Positions 10,343 to 21,846 of a stretch of 64,000 bases of DNA are shown piece after piece. This stretch comes from Acanthaster planci. Taxonomy: Eukaryota; Echinodermata; Asteroidea; Valvatida; Acanthasteridae. Where the stretch lies: NCBI RefSeq assembly GCF_001949145.1, contig NW_019091428.1, forward strand, positions 104,481 through 168,480, read 5' to 3'. The position numbers and the translations under genes are program-made. The notes under the pieces were generated by a model. It worked only from the letters and a program-made list of their open reading frames with translations. It did not search any database and was not told the origin of the DNA. Every line of letters starts with the position of its first letter. Position 1 is the stretch's first letter.

Positions 10343-11360
10343 TGTGTTAGCGTTAATTACCTGTTGGTTTAAATAGAGAAAAAAACAAAACGAAAAAAAT
10401 TAGTCGACGGAAAACGGCCAGGAATAAGAATTGTGAACCAAGCTGCAAAATTTGTTATACAGGAATGTTGGTCACTTTTTTAGTCCCAGTCCAAAATGAT
10501 ATTCTGTTACTGAACATTTTAAATGAAAAGTTTAGAGGAGCATGCTTCGTCAAAACGTTTGAAATGTAGTTAGAGTTTGACACATCTTTTATGGTTGGGT
10601 CTGCCACACAATGGGATCCAATTCATTTTTGTCCATGTTACAACTGGCGTATGATTGTGTAACTTTCGAAAACATTCTAAATGCTTTTCTTCCCAGCCAC
10701 CTCTTGAACCGAACATTTCTTCATCTCACTCAAGGGTAGTCATCGAGCCTCATCAGTTCCATAAAGTGTGTCTGTGTTCTTTTGTGGATCCCCGTGTTAA
10801 TTTATGAACTAAAAAAGTTTGTGAGAAGTGAACATTCAAATGAATGCTGCGAGTGTTAGGAAAGAAAATCATTTTGGCTGAAGAATTGAGAGAAGCAAGT
10901 ATGACTTGAAATGCAGAATACTTACCAGTCGGTGAACATAGGATTTACAGCTCATTAAAACTAGACGGTTGATATCTTGGCAACTGAATGTTCTTCTAAG
11001 CATTAGTATCCAGATTTCATTCGGGAAATTTAAAGATGTCTGAACTCTAGCCATATGCTTAGGTTTCTAGATTAGGTACAGCAGGAGTAGCTTCAATAGA
11101 TACATCACTCAGGTTTTTGCTCCGATGTCGATGTGCGCAGTGGGGGTGGTTAGACAAAATTAATGACAGGGAAAATTGCTGGTTCTCTATTCTGACAGCT
11201 GCGCTTTGATGAGCAGCCAGCCTTTATTAGCCGCAGCTTGGTGAGGCAATGTTGACAATATTTCTGCACTCGGGGTTCACCGTGGAGAACACAATTCAGA
11301 TTCCGCCTGTCAAGCTGCCTGTTCAGTGAATGATGACATGACCGCATCCTTTGCATCAGC
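10343..11360 (-). promoter_or_regulatory. Upstream module E3: UTR intron, noncoding exon and probable promoter of GPCR 2
   Basis: A minus-strand donor ACTG/GTAAGT (exon edge 10926) and an acceptor (edge 10360) define a 5'UTR intron of about 565 bases. Positions 10870-11360 align with E1 and E2 (shared GGGAAATTTAAAGATGTCTG, GATGTCGATGTG and GAATGATGAC blocks). This module lacks the SINE found in E2. Its transcription start is not identifiable by eye. Confidence 0.6.
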
Positions 11361-12239
11361 TACAAAGAGAAAAGCCTGCTTGAGTAACAAGAGAAGTACT
11401 AAAAGCTTGTCATGATTAATTGACTGTTATACTTAGTGCGTTGATTAGGAGGCCATACCACTTAATTTTTGTGTCGATCTTGTTGGCATTTTACCGTATA
11501 CGAGTTTCTGTAAAAACCAATCTCAGGCGGGAATCCTTAATACATGTATGCATTATATGGGCCATTTAGCTATGTGAAGACAAGTTCGTGTTCTATTATT
11601 TTTTTTTTTGTTTCATTTCTCCTAGGTAATTTATATGCAACATTTCACCAAAACTGGAAACTCCATTGGGAGCCTATGAAATTTGAATGGAGCTCTTGCA
11701 CATGTATGTACTCTCTTGTGTTTCATTTAACCTGATGTTCAATATTTATCGTGCCATTTCGAGAGCATTTTGGTACTATTATGATTTTTGGGCGAACATG
11801 CTTTTGTGCAAGATTATTTGCAAAAGAAATTTTTGCGGAAATCTCTTCTCTATTGTCACGGGGGGTACATAAATTTACACTTTTTTGTGCACACGGTGTT
11901 ATCTTTTTCCATTTATAAAAAACTCAGAAAGGGAAAATTCTTAATTCATCAATCCCTTTAGTATTTTGTTTTGCTTAAAACATGGAGGGGACACTCGACA
12001 TTGTGTCCCCCGTACCAAATTCGGGGGGGGGGCGTGTCCCCCTTGCCCCGGGATTTCCGCCATGTGCATCACATTGTTACTGATGTATAAATAATAACCC
12101 TTACGGGGTGTCATCTTTTTTTATTATTGCTTTAACTGTTATTTCATTTATTCATTTTCTGTTGTTTGATTGTCGGTTTTTTGGGGGGGTTCGATTCTGA
12201 TGAGCCAGGTGAGGGGTTGACCCTCAACCACTGTAAGCC
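11361..12239. other. Gene-free region with a GC-rich repeat fragment
   Basis: No ORF is supported. Positions 11985-12060 contain alternating GTGTCCCCC/GGGGGACAC-like phrases and a run of G, resembling part of a dispersed element that I cannot identify. Positions 12110-12200 are T-rich. Confidence 0.45.
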
Positions 12240-13060
12240 CTCAGGCAGTTTAAATCCCGCAAAGGACACGACTGGCTACAAGTCGACTTTGCCTTCCAGA
12301 AGCAGACGACGTCACGGACCGTGTGCCTGTGGGCCAAGGGACTGATTGGAGTCTCCAATGAATAAATGGGGTAAGCTCTCGTCTTTGGAACCTTCCTGGA
12401 AGGTTAGTACTTTCCATCTTTATGCCAATTCATACAACTTTTGATCCTTACCCTGAAAGGTTTCACACTTTCCTGAAAAGTTAGGGTCAGGAACTTTTAA
12501 CCATTCTCCCAGTAAGTTCTAGAACTTCTTAACAGTTCTGGAACGTTTTACTTCGTCGCACTACTACTAGATCATAAGTGGACGTAGACTGTTCTGAGAA
12601 TCAAAGGAATGAAGGAATTCTAAAGAATACCACAGCTGTTCCTGTTACAACAGTGACGAGTTTTAGTGACTGTATATGACTTTTACTCATACTTTCGGTA
12701 TGTAATTAAAAAAATAAGTACAACCAATTTGTCTTAAGTTCAAGCAAATACTTCATACTAAGGTAATATACACCAGAACATTCATGTGATTTATATCATA
12801 CTTTTAATTTGATTCATACAGTCTGTTCAGATACCATGGACTTCATTTGCACATTGCATACCATGCTGAAATATCCTTGCAGGTATACATTAACGAATAT
12901 TCAAAAACGGAACTTCAACTTCTGTACACTATACAATGTTTTCCATGAGCATGCATGTGGATTCATAAAGTTTGAATTTATTATAAACACATATTTCAAT
13001 AAATAGAAATTATCCAATGAAGGTATATTGTGTTTCTTTAGTTTCAGTGGATTTCTTGCA
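12240..13060 (-). repeat. Duplicated spacer module D (copy 3), right edge of the array
   Basis: Homologous to 7970-8640. In the other copies this module is followed on the right by a GPCR coding exon. Here it is followed by the 3' end of CCDC83, and no receptor remnant is visible at 13060-14050. It marks a truncated array unit. Confidence 0.65.
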
Positions 13061-14050
13061 TAAATTGGTGCAATTTAATTTGATCCTTCCCAAATCACTT
13101 TCACCTCTATCAGCATTCTGCATACTCAAAAGATAATACGTAATAAAAAAACTATTCTAAAAGTTTTTTGTTTGGTTTTGTTTTGCAACTTGTCTTTGTT
13201 CAACTGTTCATCTTGGCTTATTCTGGTGTACTGCTTGATACAACACACAAGATTATTTAGACTTCATTTCTATCTAAATCCACCAAAGTCCATCACATTT
13301 CGTAGATTTAGGACTTGCCAAATTTCTCCTAATTCCCAGGGCATCTTTTGTTCAACAACTTAAGAGGCATTATCAAGCCTCAAGTGAAGTAACAGTTCCT
13401 GGGTTGACCTTCCACAATCTTCCAAAACCCATCAAAACTTTGTGGATGGGTTTGATGGAATCAAAGATGAATAAGATAAATGGAACTCCACATGCAGCAA
13501 ACCAAAAAGAAGATCTTGTTTAAAACAAAACATTCTATTTGAATAGCCCAACGGCTCTGTTTAAATTTCCCTTAACATGTTTTTTCATAATTATAATATG
13601 TGTCATAAAATGAAATTAATTTGGATATAATCACATGGACATGCCTCCATGGGCTGCCACTTCTACAGCTTACTTTTGAATCTTAAATCTGACAGTCCAT
13701 GCCAATACCTTCAAATGAGGCAACAAGTTAAGTTCACAACTTTTACTTCTGGACAATCTTCATGCAATAGGCTAAAATAAAATGGCCTAATTCCTAATTG
13801 TAAATAGAGGGAACTTTGGATGTGAATGTTCAGACCTGTCACTCTGTATAGTCCAAAAATGCCCTGGGGCATAGCTACGATTAGGAACCTTTCATTTTTA
13901 ACATAGCAAGGCTCTTCTCAACCATGCCAACGTTAAATACCAATTGTCAACAGTAAACTTCCTGAATCTGGTGCCGTCCAAACACATTTATGAATTGTAA
14001 TGTCCTCATACAGAATGAGGACGTGACGTCTTCACACACTGACACCGTAC
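13061..14050. other. 3' flank of CCDC83
   Basis: AT-rich. It probably includes the CCDC83 3'UTR nearest 14050, but no unambiguous minus-strand polyadenylation signal is seen. No other gene is supported. Confidence 0.5.
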
Positions 14051-17000
14051 TCACACGTCGGTCACCGTCTTCAGCATCTCGGGGGTGACAGGCCAGACGT
14101 CCGGGGCAGACAGTTTGGCCTCTTCCTCTTCATCCGTGAGTTTCTTGGGCTTGTGCACCGTCATCTTGTGGCCGGTCACTCGCAGGAGCTTGAGTTCTAC
14201 TGGACCCAGGTTCAAGTAGTCCTGAGACACAACAACAACAAAGTGTGCCTTGCAGAGTTACAGTCGAGTCAGTAATGAGTCAAGTTGTGAGCCCAGGTCA
14301 CAAAGAACAGGGAACGGCTAATGACAACATATGCCTTAATAGTCTGGATAGCTTCTAAGGTGGATTACTCTCTAAATTACAACTCACGCTTGCAGTCATT
14401 CTATGCCAACAGCGCTACCTCAGAAATTGTGCACTGTAAATGACATGTCACGCTGGCAGTCATTCTATGCCAACAGCACTACCTCAGAAATTGTGCACTA
14501 TAACCCTTTTGGCACAGAAGCCTAAACTGGAAATATTTATGTATTCAGCATTGCCAATGTCCTTGTTTTTTCTCGTCAGATATGACATCTCTTTGACGCT
14601 CTCACGATGAGATTCTATCTACAAGGTGAATTTTCAGCATGCGGTTTGGTCATCAGGTGAATTCAGTCAGTCTGAAGATATTTTAATCAAAAACACCAAA
14701 AGAACTGGAGCACAAGTTTCCACACAGGAGTACGACTATTCAAGGTAGGACATTAATAAATATTGCGAGATACCAAAGCCCTAGCCACAAATACCTGATT
14801 TGGACGTGGCTTGGCTTAACTTTCATAGTATTAGGAGCCACTTGCCTCTATGCGACAGCTTTGAGTCCAGATGGACGCATGAAAATGAGAAGCAGCCCAG
14901 GCCTGAACTCTCAGCTCACGATCTTCTGTCTGTACTGCAGTTCCCAACAGAACAGTCATCTTAATGATAACCGCAGCGCATAGAGCGAAGCAAATAAACT
15001 CACATCAAAGTTTTCGTCTTCGTAATCCAAGTAGTTGTCCAGTTGGTTGACGTCGGCCCAGCTGCCTCCCAGATCTTCCTCCCACTGCTCCTTGACGGCA
15101 AGAGAGAACACCTTGGCCTCTACTGCTCTCTGGGTGGCGCTTTTCGGACGCGGTGCTTTTGCTGGACCTACGCATCGAACGAGTATTTCGACAAAGGAAG
15201 CAAACAGAGATTACAGTTTAGAAATGGCATATGAGATGGAGACATTAGTTACTTGCTGTGAGAGTCGGGCTTTACGACATTACATCGTTACACTTGATGA
15301 TACAGTTCTTTGGTGGTAATTTTGGGTCCTCAGGATTTGTTGTTTGTGGGTTTTTTTGGTTTTTTTTTTTTGCTGTGTTTCCCGAGTCGTCATCGTTTTT
15401 TTTGTTGTCGCTGTTGCAGTCACTGTTGTCATATTTTGGTTGACTTTGTTGTCGGTTTGTTTTTGGTTTTAATTATTTTCTTTTTCCTCAAATTTTTTAT
15501 CTGCTTTAAGACAATACTAGGGACCCCATTGGAAATAAGTTGCAAAACTTTCATGGGCTATCCCTGGTATTACCTAATATTTGAGTGTACTGTGCAATTC
15601 TTGTTCATAGCCCTTTTTGTAGTTTAAATTATTTGTTACTGTATTTCTACTGTGAGGTAATACTGAATAAATCCAATCCAATCCAGTCAAAGAAAGTAAC
15701 AATTTGATGTCAGAACTTTAATCCCCTGGATAGATATTTCCACCAAGATTCACTGAAATTATGCAAGGGCTTCGTACAGTGTGGATTGGAATTGGAGTTT
15801 TACTTGTAATAATTGCCCTTGCGCCTTTAACCTGATCGTTTGGGCCTGGATTTGGAGAATCTCACCCTGTGTTGCACCCCCAATCGCCAGGGGTTTGTCG
15901 GGACTCTCCAGGTCCATCTTGCTCAGGTCCTCTTCCAGTATTCCCCCGTCGTCAATGTCCTCTCCCTCACCAAACTGGGTCAGGTAGAAATTCCTGCAGC
16001 CAGAAATCAGGACACTCAAAATTGGACATGCTCGATCATTGACGAGCTACCTTCGAGGGATGACTCAGTTAACTATCTGCTCCGAACAGGAACACGAGAG
16101 GGCGTTTTGCTAAGTAACGATAGTTCTTTCCTGGTAGCTCAATTGTGAGCCCATCCAGGTTGATGTACGTGTGGCTCAGGACACACTGAACACAACTAAT
16201 TTCTATTTGAATGTGTGGTCATATCACACTAGGCCTTCTTTCTTGCCAGTGAGGGTGTGCTTAAACTCTGGGCAGACAGTTAAGCGACTATCACTCAAAT
16301 GATTGATGGTGGGACTCTCTAGTAAGCCATTTGAAGCCACACCCTAGGGCACGGTCGCATCGTTGGTTCTCAACAGCCTTTGAACCAATTCAAAATGACA
16401 TTTTAGTGCAATTGGTGAATCAGCAATGGGACGTGCATTTATCCAGCCTCAGTCTGGAGTCTGTGAGCCCCCGTCAGTCGGCCTACCTAGAAATTTTGAG
16501 GTCCTGGATGCGGCAGTCAAACAACCTGCTCATGATCTCTAGGTTCTCCTTCTCCAGCACCTCTACTTCCTCCACCAGACGCTCAGCTTCCACCCGATGA
16601 AGCTCCGCCTACGAGCGAAACAAAAATATCCCTCTAATTTTTCTGTAAAACGCACCTGTACAAGTGAACCTCAAAGAAGTAACTCCTTTAAGAAGTGAGC
16701 ATCCCTTCTATTTTATAACACAACTTCCCCCCTACCCAATATGCCCTAAGTGGGGGCATGTGCTTACACACCAACAGGCTCAAGTGTACATGTACATGTA
16801 CGTCGATGCACAGGTGCTTGCCATCTGGAAGTAGTCGGCGGTCACGAGGTCAGCCGACATCTAAGGTGTTGCATGATACGGCAGGTGTTTTTAATTATTT
16901 TGCTGACTAAATTCAAAGTTGATATTCCTTTCAGTTTCGTTTGAATATCTACTTTCTGGATTAGCTCTAGTCGTTGAATTGATCTACTTATATTGTTGCA

Positions 17001-20000
17001 TCCAAACTTATTCACCCTTTAAAAATGTGGCAGTTTGTTATTTTGTTAAAATATATGAACTGGACTGGTGGTCAACCCAGGCACACAAAAACAGGTCTTT
17101 CCTTCACAAGAGCTCATCTGGGCAAAGATCTAAGCTTTTGGTTTTCAATTTCTATGGTCCTTTGGCTGTAAATTCTACGTTCCCAAATTTGGAATGGGTA
17201 TGAATAATTCGGGGCTTATTTGCAGCTACCTCTTTCTTCAACCACTTGTTGTCTTTCACTTCTTGCGTGCTCCATTTGTCGAGTGTGGTCATCGCTTTCT
17301 GGTGGTGGACAAAGAAACCAATTTACTATTTCAGATCATAACTGGTCCTCGAATTACAAACGCTTTGCGTTGTAAGTCTGAATACATGGAATTCGTAAAG
17401 TCCGCAGACAAGACAGTGAGGACATGCAACACAAGGAGATAGACTTCACTTTTCCCACACTCCTCTGCAACTGCACCCAAGGAAACACCTGGTGCCTCAT
17501 CTCTTTTTCTACTTATTCTCGCCACAGTCATGCCACTGGACTACTCGATGCTGAATACGATGTAATGTACCAGTCTAGATTGAGGCTATGAGTCGATACT
17601 GTTGAAAGTGTTGAAGAAAATTCTTCTCAGAAACTGTGAAACTGGATGGAGACATCGTGCTTGACTTGTGAAATAACAAGGATCTTCCTTGTCAGGAAAA
17701 AATAGGACAGTTTGTCAGCTGAAGAATGAGTAAAGCGCCTGGCCTGATTTTGTTCAAATCATTCTTACTTCTGATGCAATGTGCTTCTGTTCCATCAGTC
17801 GCTCCTCGGTGGACTTGTGGATTTCATCTTTGGCCACGTTCAGGGTTCTCTCTAGATGAGCTTAGAGATTGGAGAAATGTGAACAGAATGAGAACAAAAT
17901 ACACTATTAAAATTGTGACCATCTCGGAGGACACATGTGACAAGTCTCCCAGTGTAACTTCCTTCACACTGGCCACTGAGAAAACCCTTTCCTTCAAAAT
18001 CAATGTGTTATTTTCAAAGGGTTTTGTAGGATTGAGGACCACTTCTGTCAGCAAAAAATATGCCACCATTCCTGTCTGAATTGAAGTCACAAACTAGTCA
18101 AATGAAAGGAAATACGAGCATTCACTTTGTCATTTAACTTGTGAGTGGCCTTGTGACTGGTGGTCTTATGACTGGTCTCGGCACTGGTCTTCTGGCTGAT
18201 TTGTGAATATTGTCTGATGGTTGTTCCGGTGTCCGGTCTTGTGACTGGTATTGTGTCTGGTCTTGTGACTGCTCTTGTGAATGATCTCATGCCTGGTCTT
18301 ATGGCTGGTCTTGTGACTGGTCTTGTGTCTGGTCTTGTGACTGGTCTTATGTCTGGTCTTATGGCTGGTCTTGTGACTGGTCTTGCGTCTGGTCTTATGA
18401 CCTGTCTTAGGGCTGGCCTTGTGACTGGTCTTGTGAATGATCTTGTGCCTTGTCTTGCAACTGGTCTTATGGCTGGTCTCGTGCCTGGTCTTGTGACTAG
18501 TCTTGTGTCTGGTCTTGTGACTGGTCTTGTGACTGGTCTTGTGACTGATCTTGTGTCTGGTCTTGTGACTGGTCTTACTGCTGGTCTTGTGACTGATCTC
18601 GTGTCTGGACTACAACACTGCCTGTCACCTTTCATTTCGTCAAAGCTGACTTGCATGTCCAAGAGCTCCTGCTCCAATAACTTGATGTGCTTGGCGTGTT
18701 CGTGCTGGCCTTTGTTTCTGTACTCCTGCCACTTGGCCACCGTCACTAGTTCCTCCTCCAGCTCAGCCGCCCGCTGAGCGATCTCCCCCTTCAGGTCTGC
18801 AGACCAATTAAACCAGAGTCAAGGCTTTCCTGAGCATGCACCGTGGTCCGCATGGAAGGTATGTATCCATTTGAATGTATATGAGTGAAATATGGCCAAA
18901 TGATGCGCATACTGAACAGACCGAAGGAGCAACAGAGGGAAAGGGACCTAGGCCTTGTCAGGTGATTTCTTGGAGTACATGTCTGTTTGAGATCAGGTAA
19001 GGACAGGAATAGACCTTTTTGCTGTGTGGTCATTTTTGCCAACTGGTGGTCGGCAATCTACTGCTGGCTGTCAGTGCAAAAGAAAGGGAATAAATCACGA
19101 GATAAAGAGAAAATTTCCAGTCGTTTTTAGACTCTGAAATATGGGGCAAGTACAAGTGCCGACTGCAGTTAACCACACCTCGACCAACATTGCTTGATGC
19201 ATTGGACCATCCTGGTAACCATTTGGAACCAGACTGCGGGGTATGGTTGCACCACTGGTTATCAATAGCCGATTGCATTTATCAGTGTGGAGGGAGCCAT
19301 TCACTTTAAACAAATTGTCTGAGATGTCATTAACCATGAACGTCACAAGAGTTGCAACCAACAACGAAATGTGAGTAATGATGAGATTTATGCCGTGAGT
19401 CAACAGGCATCCGAGTGTATGGAACTGTTCGGCATATTGTTATAAAGCAATGGTGGTCTGACTATAGTTTGCACCAAAGCTTGCTCATAACTGGCACCAG
19501 AAAAAGTCGGGGCAGTGGACAAAGCAGGGACAGAGGTAGATAAATAAATAAATAAACCTTCGATCTTTTGATCTTCTTCCTTGGCCGCCTTCCATTTATC
19601 CTTGAGGGCCTCCTCGACGTGCTCCTTGTTGACGACGGTGACCTGCTCCAGCTCCTTGTCTCTCTCCTTGGCCTGCTTGAGGAGGGTGCTGATGTGGTAG
19701 AGCTGCTCCTCCTTGAGACGCTCGTTCTTTGGGAGGAAGAAGATTTTCCAAGATGTGTTGAAATCACTTTGGCAGGTCTGAAGTCACAACTTTACAGGCA
19801 ATTCATCCGGCTTTCAATTTGTGTTCTTTTTCTTGTTTATTTGTCTTTTTTGTTTCGGTGATTTTAAAAATGTAGTGGTGCCAGCGACTAATTTTTTATG
19901 TAATAATTTATGATCTATGAACAAAAATTGTATAAAAATAACAAATACAAAATTCTTCCATCTGTTTTACATGTACTATTATTCTTGATGGGGATATTCC

Positions 20001-21054
20001 ATTTGTTTACCAAGATGGATAAAAAGACGAAAACGAAGGACAAATTCTGGAAGGTACTTTACCCTTTCTTTGTGTTTTTGGTTCTTTTCTTCTAGTCCTT
20101 TGATTTCGTACATGAATTCCTCCAGCGCTTGCTCCTTGATGTTGATTCTGGATTTAATTTTTGGTAAAATAAATAACAAATAAAGCTCCTACACAGCACC
20201 CTTTCACCTGCATATTTAGCAAAACATAATTAGGAAACCTTTAGTTGTTTCTGCTGGACCCGTTAGATGCGGTTGATGTAGGTAACTACAGATATTCTGT
20301 GCCAAATTATTCAATACATTTTTTATAACTCAGTCAGGTTTTTTTTATTCAATCAAACTGCGGCAATGAGGCGACACATTTGAAGTATAGAAATTCTCCA
20401 CAATTGCCGGGGATGGCAGTGAAGCCCAGCATACGTAAAGAAGTCAAATTTTGAGGCTGGATCTCAGAAGTTTATAACAAATTCAAGGCAATTTGGGGTG
20501 CTATCAAACAGATCACATTGCATATAAGTCAATCCTGTAAGAAACATCACTCTTCACTTCATCCTTACAAAAGCAGTCTTACCCAACTGTGAATTAGAAA
20601 TACGAGGTGATGGGCTCATGGGAGAAGGTTCAAAAGGTCATGCCACAAGAGTGGGCAATGCTTGAGTCAGGGTTTCATCTGAGATTTCCAAACTATCCAC
20701 CTGGCACTTTTTCAATCTATTTGTCAAAATTCCACCCGGTGTGTTTCATACAAGTCCATTTTGCATAGGGGTCTGTCCAAAAACACATCCAAAAGACAGG
20801 TGGATGAGTCCCTAGAATCTAGAATCTCAACCGATCACATCATGGCTGGAGCGATCACGTAGAACCTACAGATCAAGTGATCCTGCTGATCGATGGCAGC
20901 TATCGGGCAATTACTCTGGTCAACTGATTGTGCCCACTTACTGGTATGCTAGGATGGCTTCTTGGATCGTCATCTGGGGCTCAGAAGACTTCTTCTTCCC
21001 TCCTTTCTTCCCGCTCTTCTTGCCACTTTCTTTCTTCTTGCCCTTTTTGCCCAT
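14051..21054 (-). CDS. CCDC83: Coiled-coil domain-containing protein 83, ten coding exons
   Basis: Coding exons in transcript order: 21054-20942, 20147-20063, 19726-19558, 18796-18629, 17851-17769, 17298-17230, 16608-16487, 15993-15866, 15167-15004 and 14221-14051. Every junction is GT..AG and the phases match, giving 423 residues and a stop. The N-terminus is a Lys/Gly-rich patch (MGKKGKKKESGKKSGKK). A long, highly charged coiled coil follows (residues about 38-265: EEFMYEIKGLEEKNQKH, ERLKEEQLYHISTLLK, KWQEYRNKG). Then come the family signature CRIQDLKISRNFYLTQ and a C-terminal DYLNLGPVELKLL block. These match vertebrate CCDC83 in order and spacing, and human CCDC83 is about 410-440 residues. 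The molecular role is poorly known; testis expression in mammals makes a flagellar role a guess. The third intron starts GTTTAT, a weak donor. The gene is head to head with PPIL4. Confidence 0.93.
14385..14503. repeat. Tandem duplication of a 64-bp unit in CCDC83 intron 9
   Basis: Two adjacent near-identical copies (14385-14448 and 14449-14503) share GCAGTCATTCTATGCCAACA and CTACCTCAGAAATTGTGCAC. Confidence 0.85.
16065..16150. repeat. Partial copy of dispersed repeat family R1
   Basis: Contains GAGAGGGCG, TTTGCTAAG, AACG and a TCCT-GGTAG tail, the order seen in fuller copies at 47165-47285, 50555-50625 (inverted) and 57828-57965 (inverted). It sits in CCDC83 intron 7. Confidence 0.5.
18140..18612. 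repeat. 12-bp minisatellite in CCDC83 intron 4
   Basis: About 38 degenerate tandem copies of a 12-base unit (consensus CTGGTCTTGTGA, variants with TTATGT or TTGCGT) fill most of this 777-base intron. Because 12 is a multiple of three and the unit lacks stops in suitable phases, long frames are open on both strands (repeats of TGLV on plus, TRPV on minus). The minus-strand frame even runs into exon 4. The flanking splice sites give a clean in-frame protein without it, so it is treated as intronic. Confidence 0.9.
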
Positions 21055-21846
21055 GCTTTCTTGTCACTGCAGACTTAATAAAGTAATAAAAATGGGTCCA
21101 GAATAAAATTATTCTTCTTTTTAGTAGGCCTTGGCCTGAATGGTTTGTGCATGCTGGGCATGATACCGCGATCTCCATGACCGGTCACTGTGCTGTTGGT
21201 TGACCTGATGGGAAATCTGCGTTTTCATTGTGTAGGCCTACTTACTTGTAGGGCCTACGATCTAATCAACCTTTTGATTATTGCACAGATCAAATGACTC
21301 AATTAAGTCCAGCGGGGAAATTATGAGAGCACAACATGGCCAAGATAAGTCCTTTCACACAGTGGAGATTTGTAATGTGTCCGAAAACTGGGTCCAGCAT
21401 TCTATCACCCCTACGCCGGTGTTCAAGTTTTGAGGCCGTAACTGCAGATTCAACATCAGCAGGCCGAGACCTAGGGCTAGGCTAACCCTTTATTTTTTAC
21501 GGTTCTCCCTTCTAATATTCCTTGTACCTCAAGTTTAAAATCAAAGGAATTTTTGGAAGCTGAGGTATAAAGAAGGACTTACCTTTACTTAGTGGCAAAA
21601 CTTTCTCTCATTTCCATGTTTTTCCCCCAATTTCGAAGATGGCCAGTGTCATGTAGGCCTGTACGATACGGTAGAAAGCTTCTTTGGTTTCCAAGCACCA
21701 GTCAAGTTTTTACTGACCTCGTGAGGGCGCAATTTACATTGAACCAAAATGGCAGCGCCCTTGTAACTTGTAGTAGGCACACATATATTTTGTTGTTGTA
21801 ATTTCAGGTATATTTAGACTACAGCGTCCTACATATTTTGAAGAAA
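21055..21846. promoter_or_regulatory. CCDC83 5'UTR intron/exon and divergent CCDC83-PPIL4 promoter
   Basis: On the minus strand an acceptor (AAGTCTGCAG, edge about 21069) precedes the CCDC83 ATG, and a donor (AAAG/GTAAGT, exon edge 21583) lies upstream. CCDC83 therefore probably begins with a noncoding exon to the right of 21583. PPIL4 begins on the plus strand with its ATG at 21847. Both transcription starts must fall within about 260 bases (21583-21846), so the genes probably share a bidirectional promoter. No TATA box is evident. The splice signals are seen directly; promoter sharing is inferred. Confidence 0.6.

Noticed and set aside
18087-18777. 219- and 186-codon ORFs on opposite strands
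   Set aside because: They are products of a 12-bp minisatellite in CCDC83 intron 4; only 18629-18796 is coding (minus strand).
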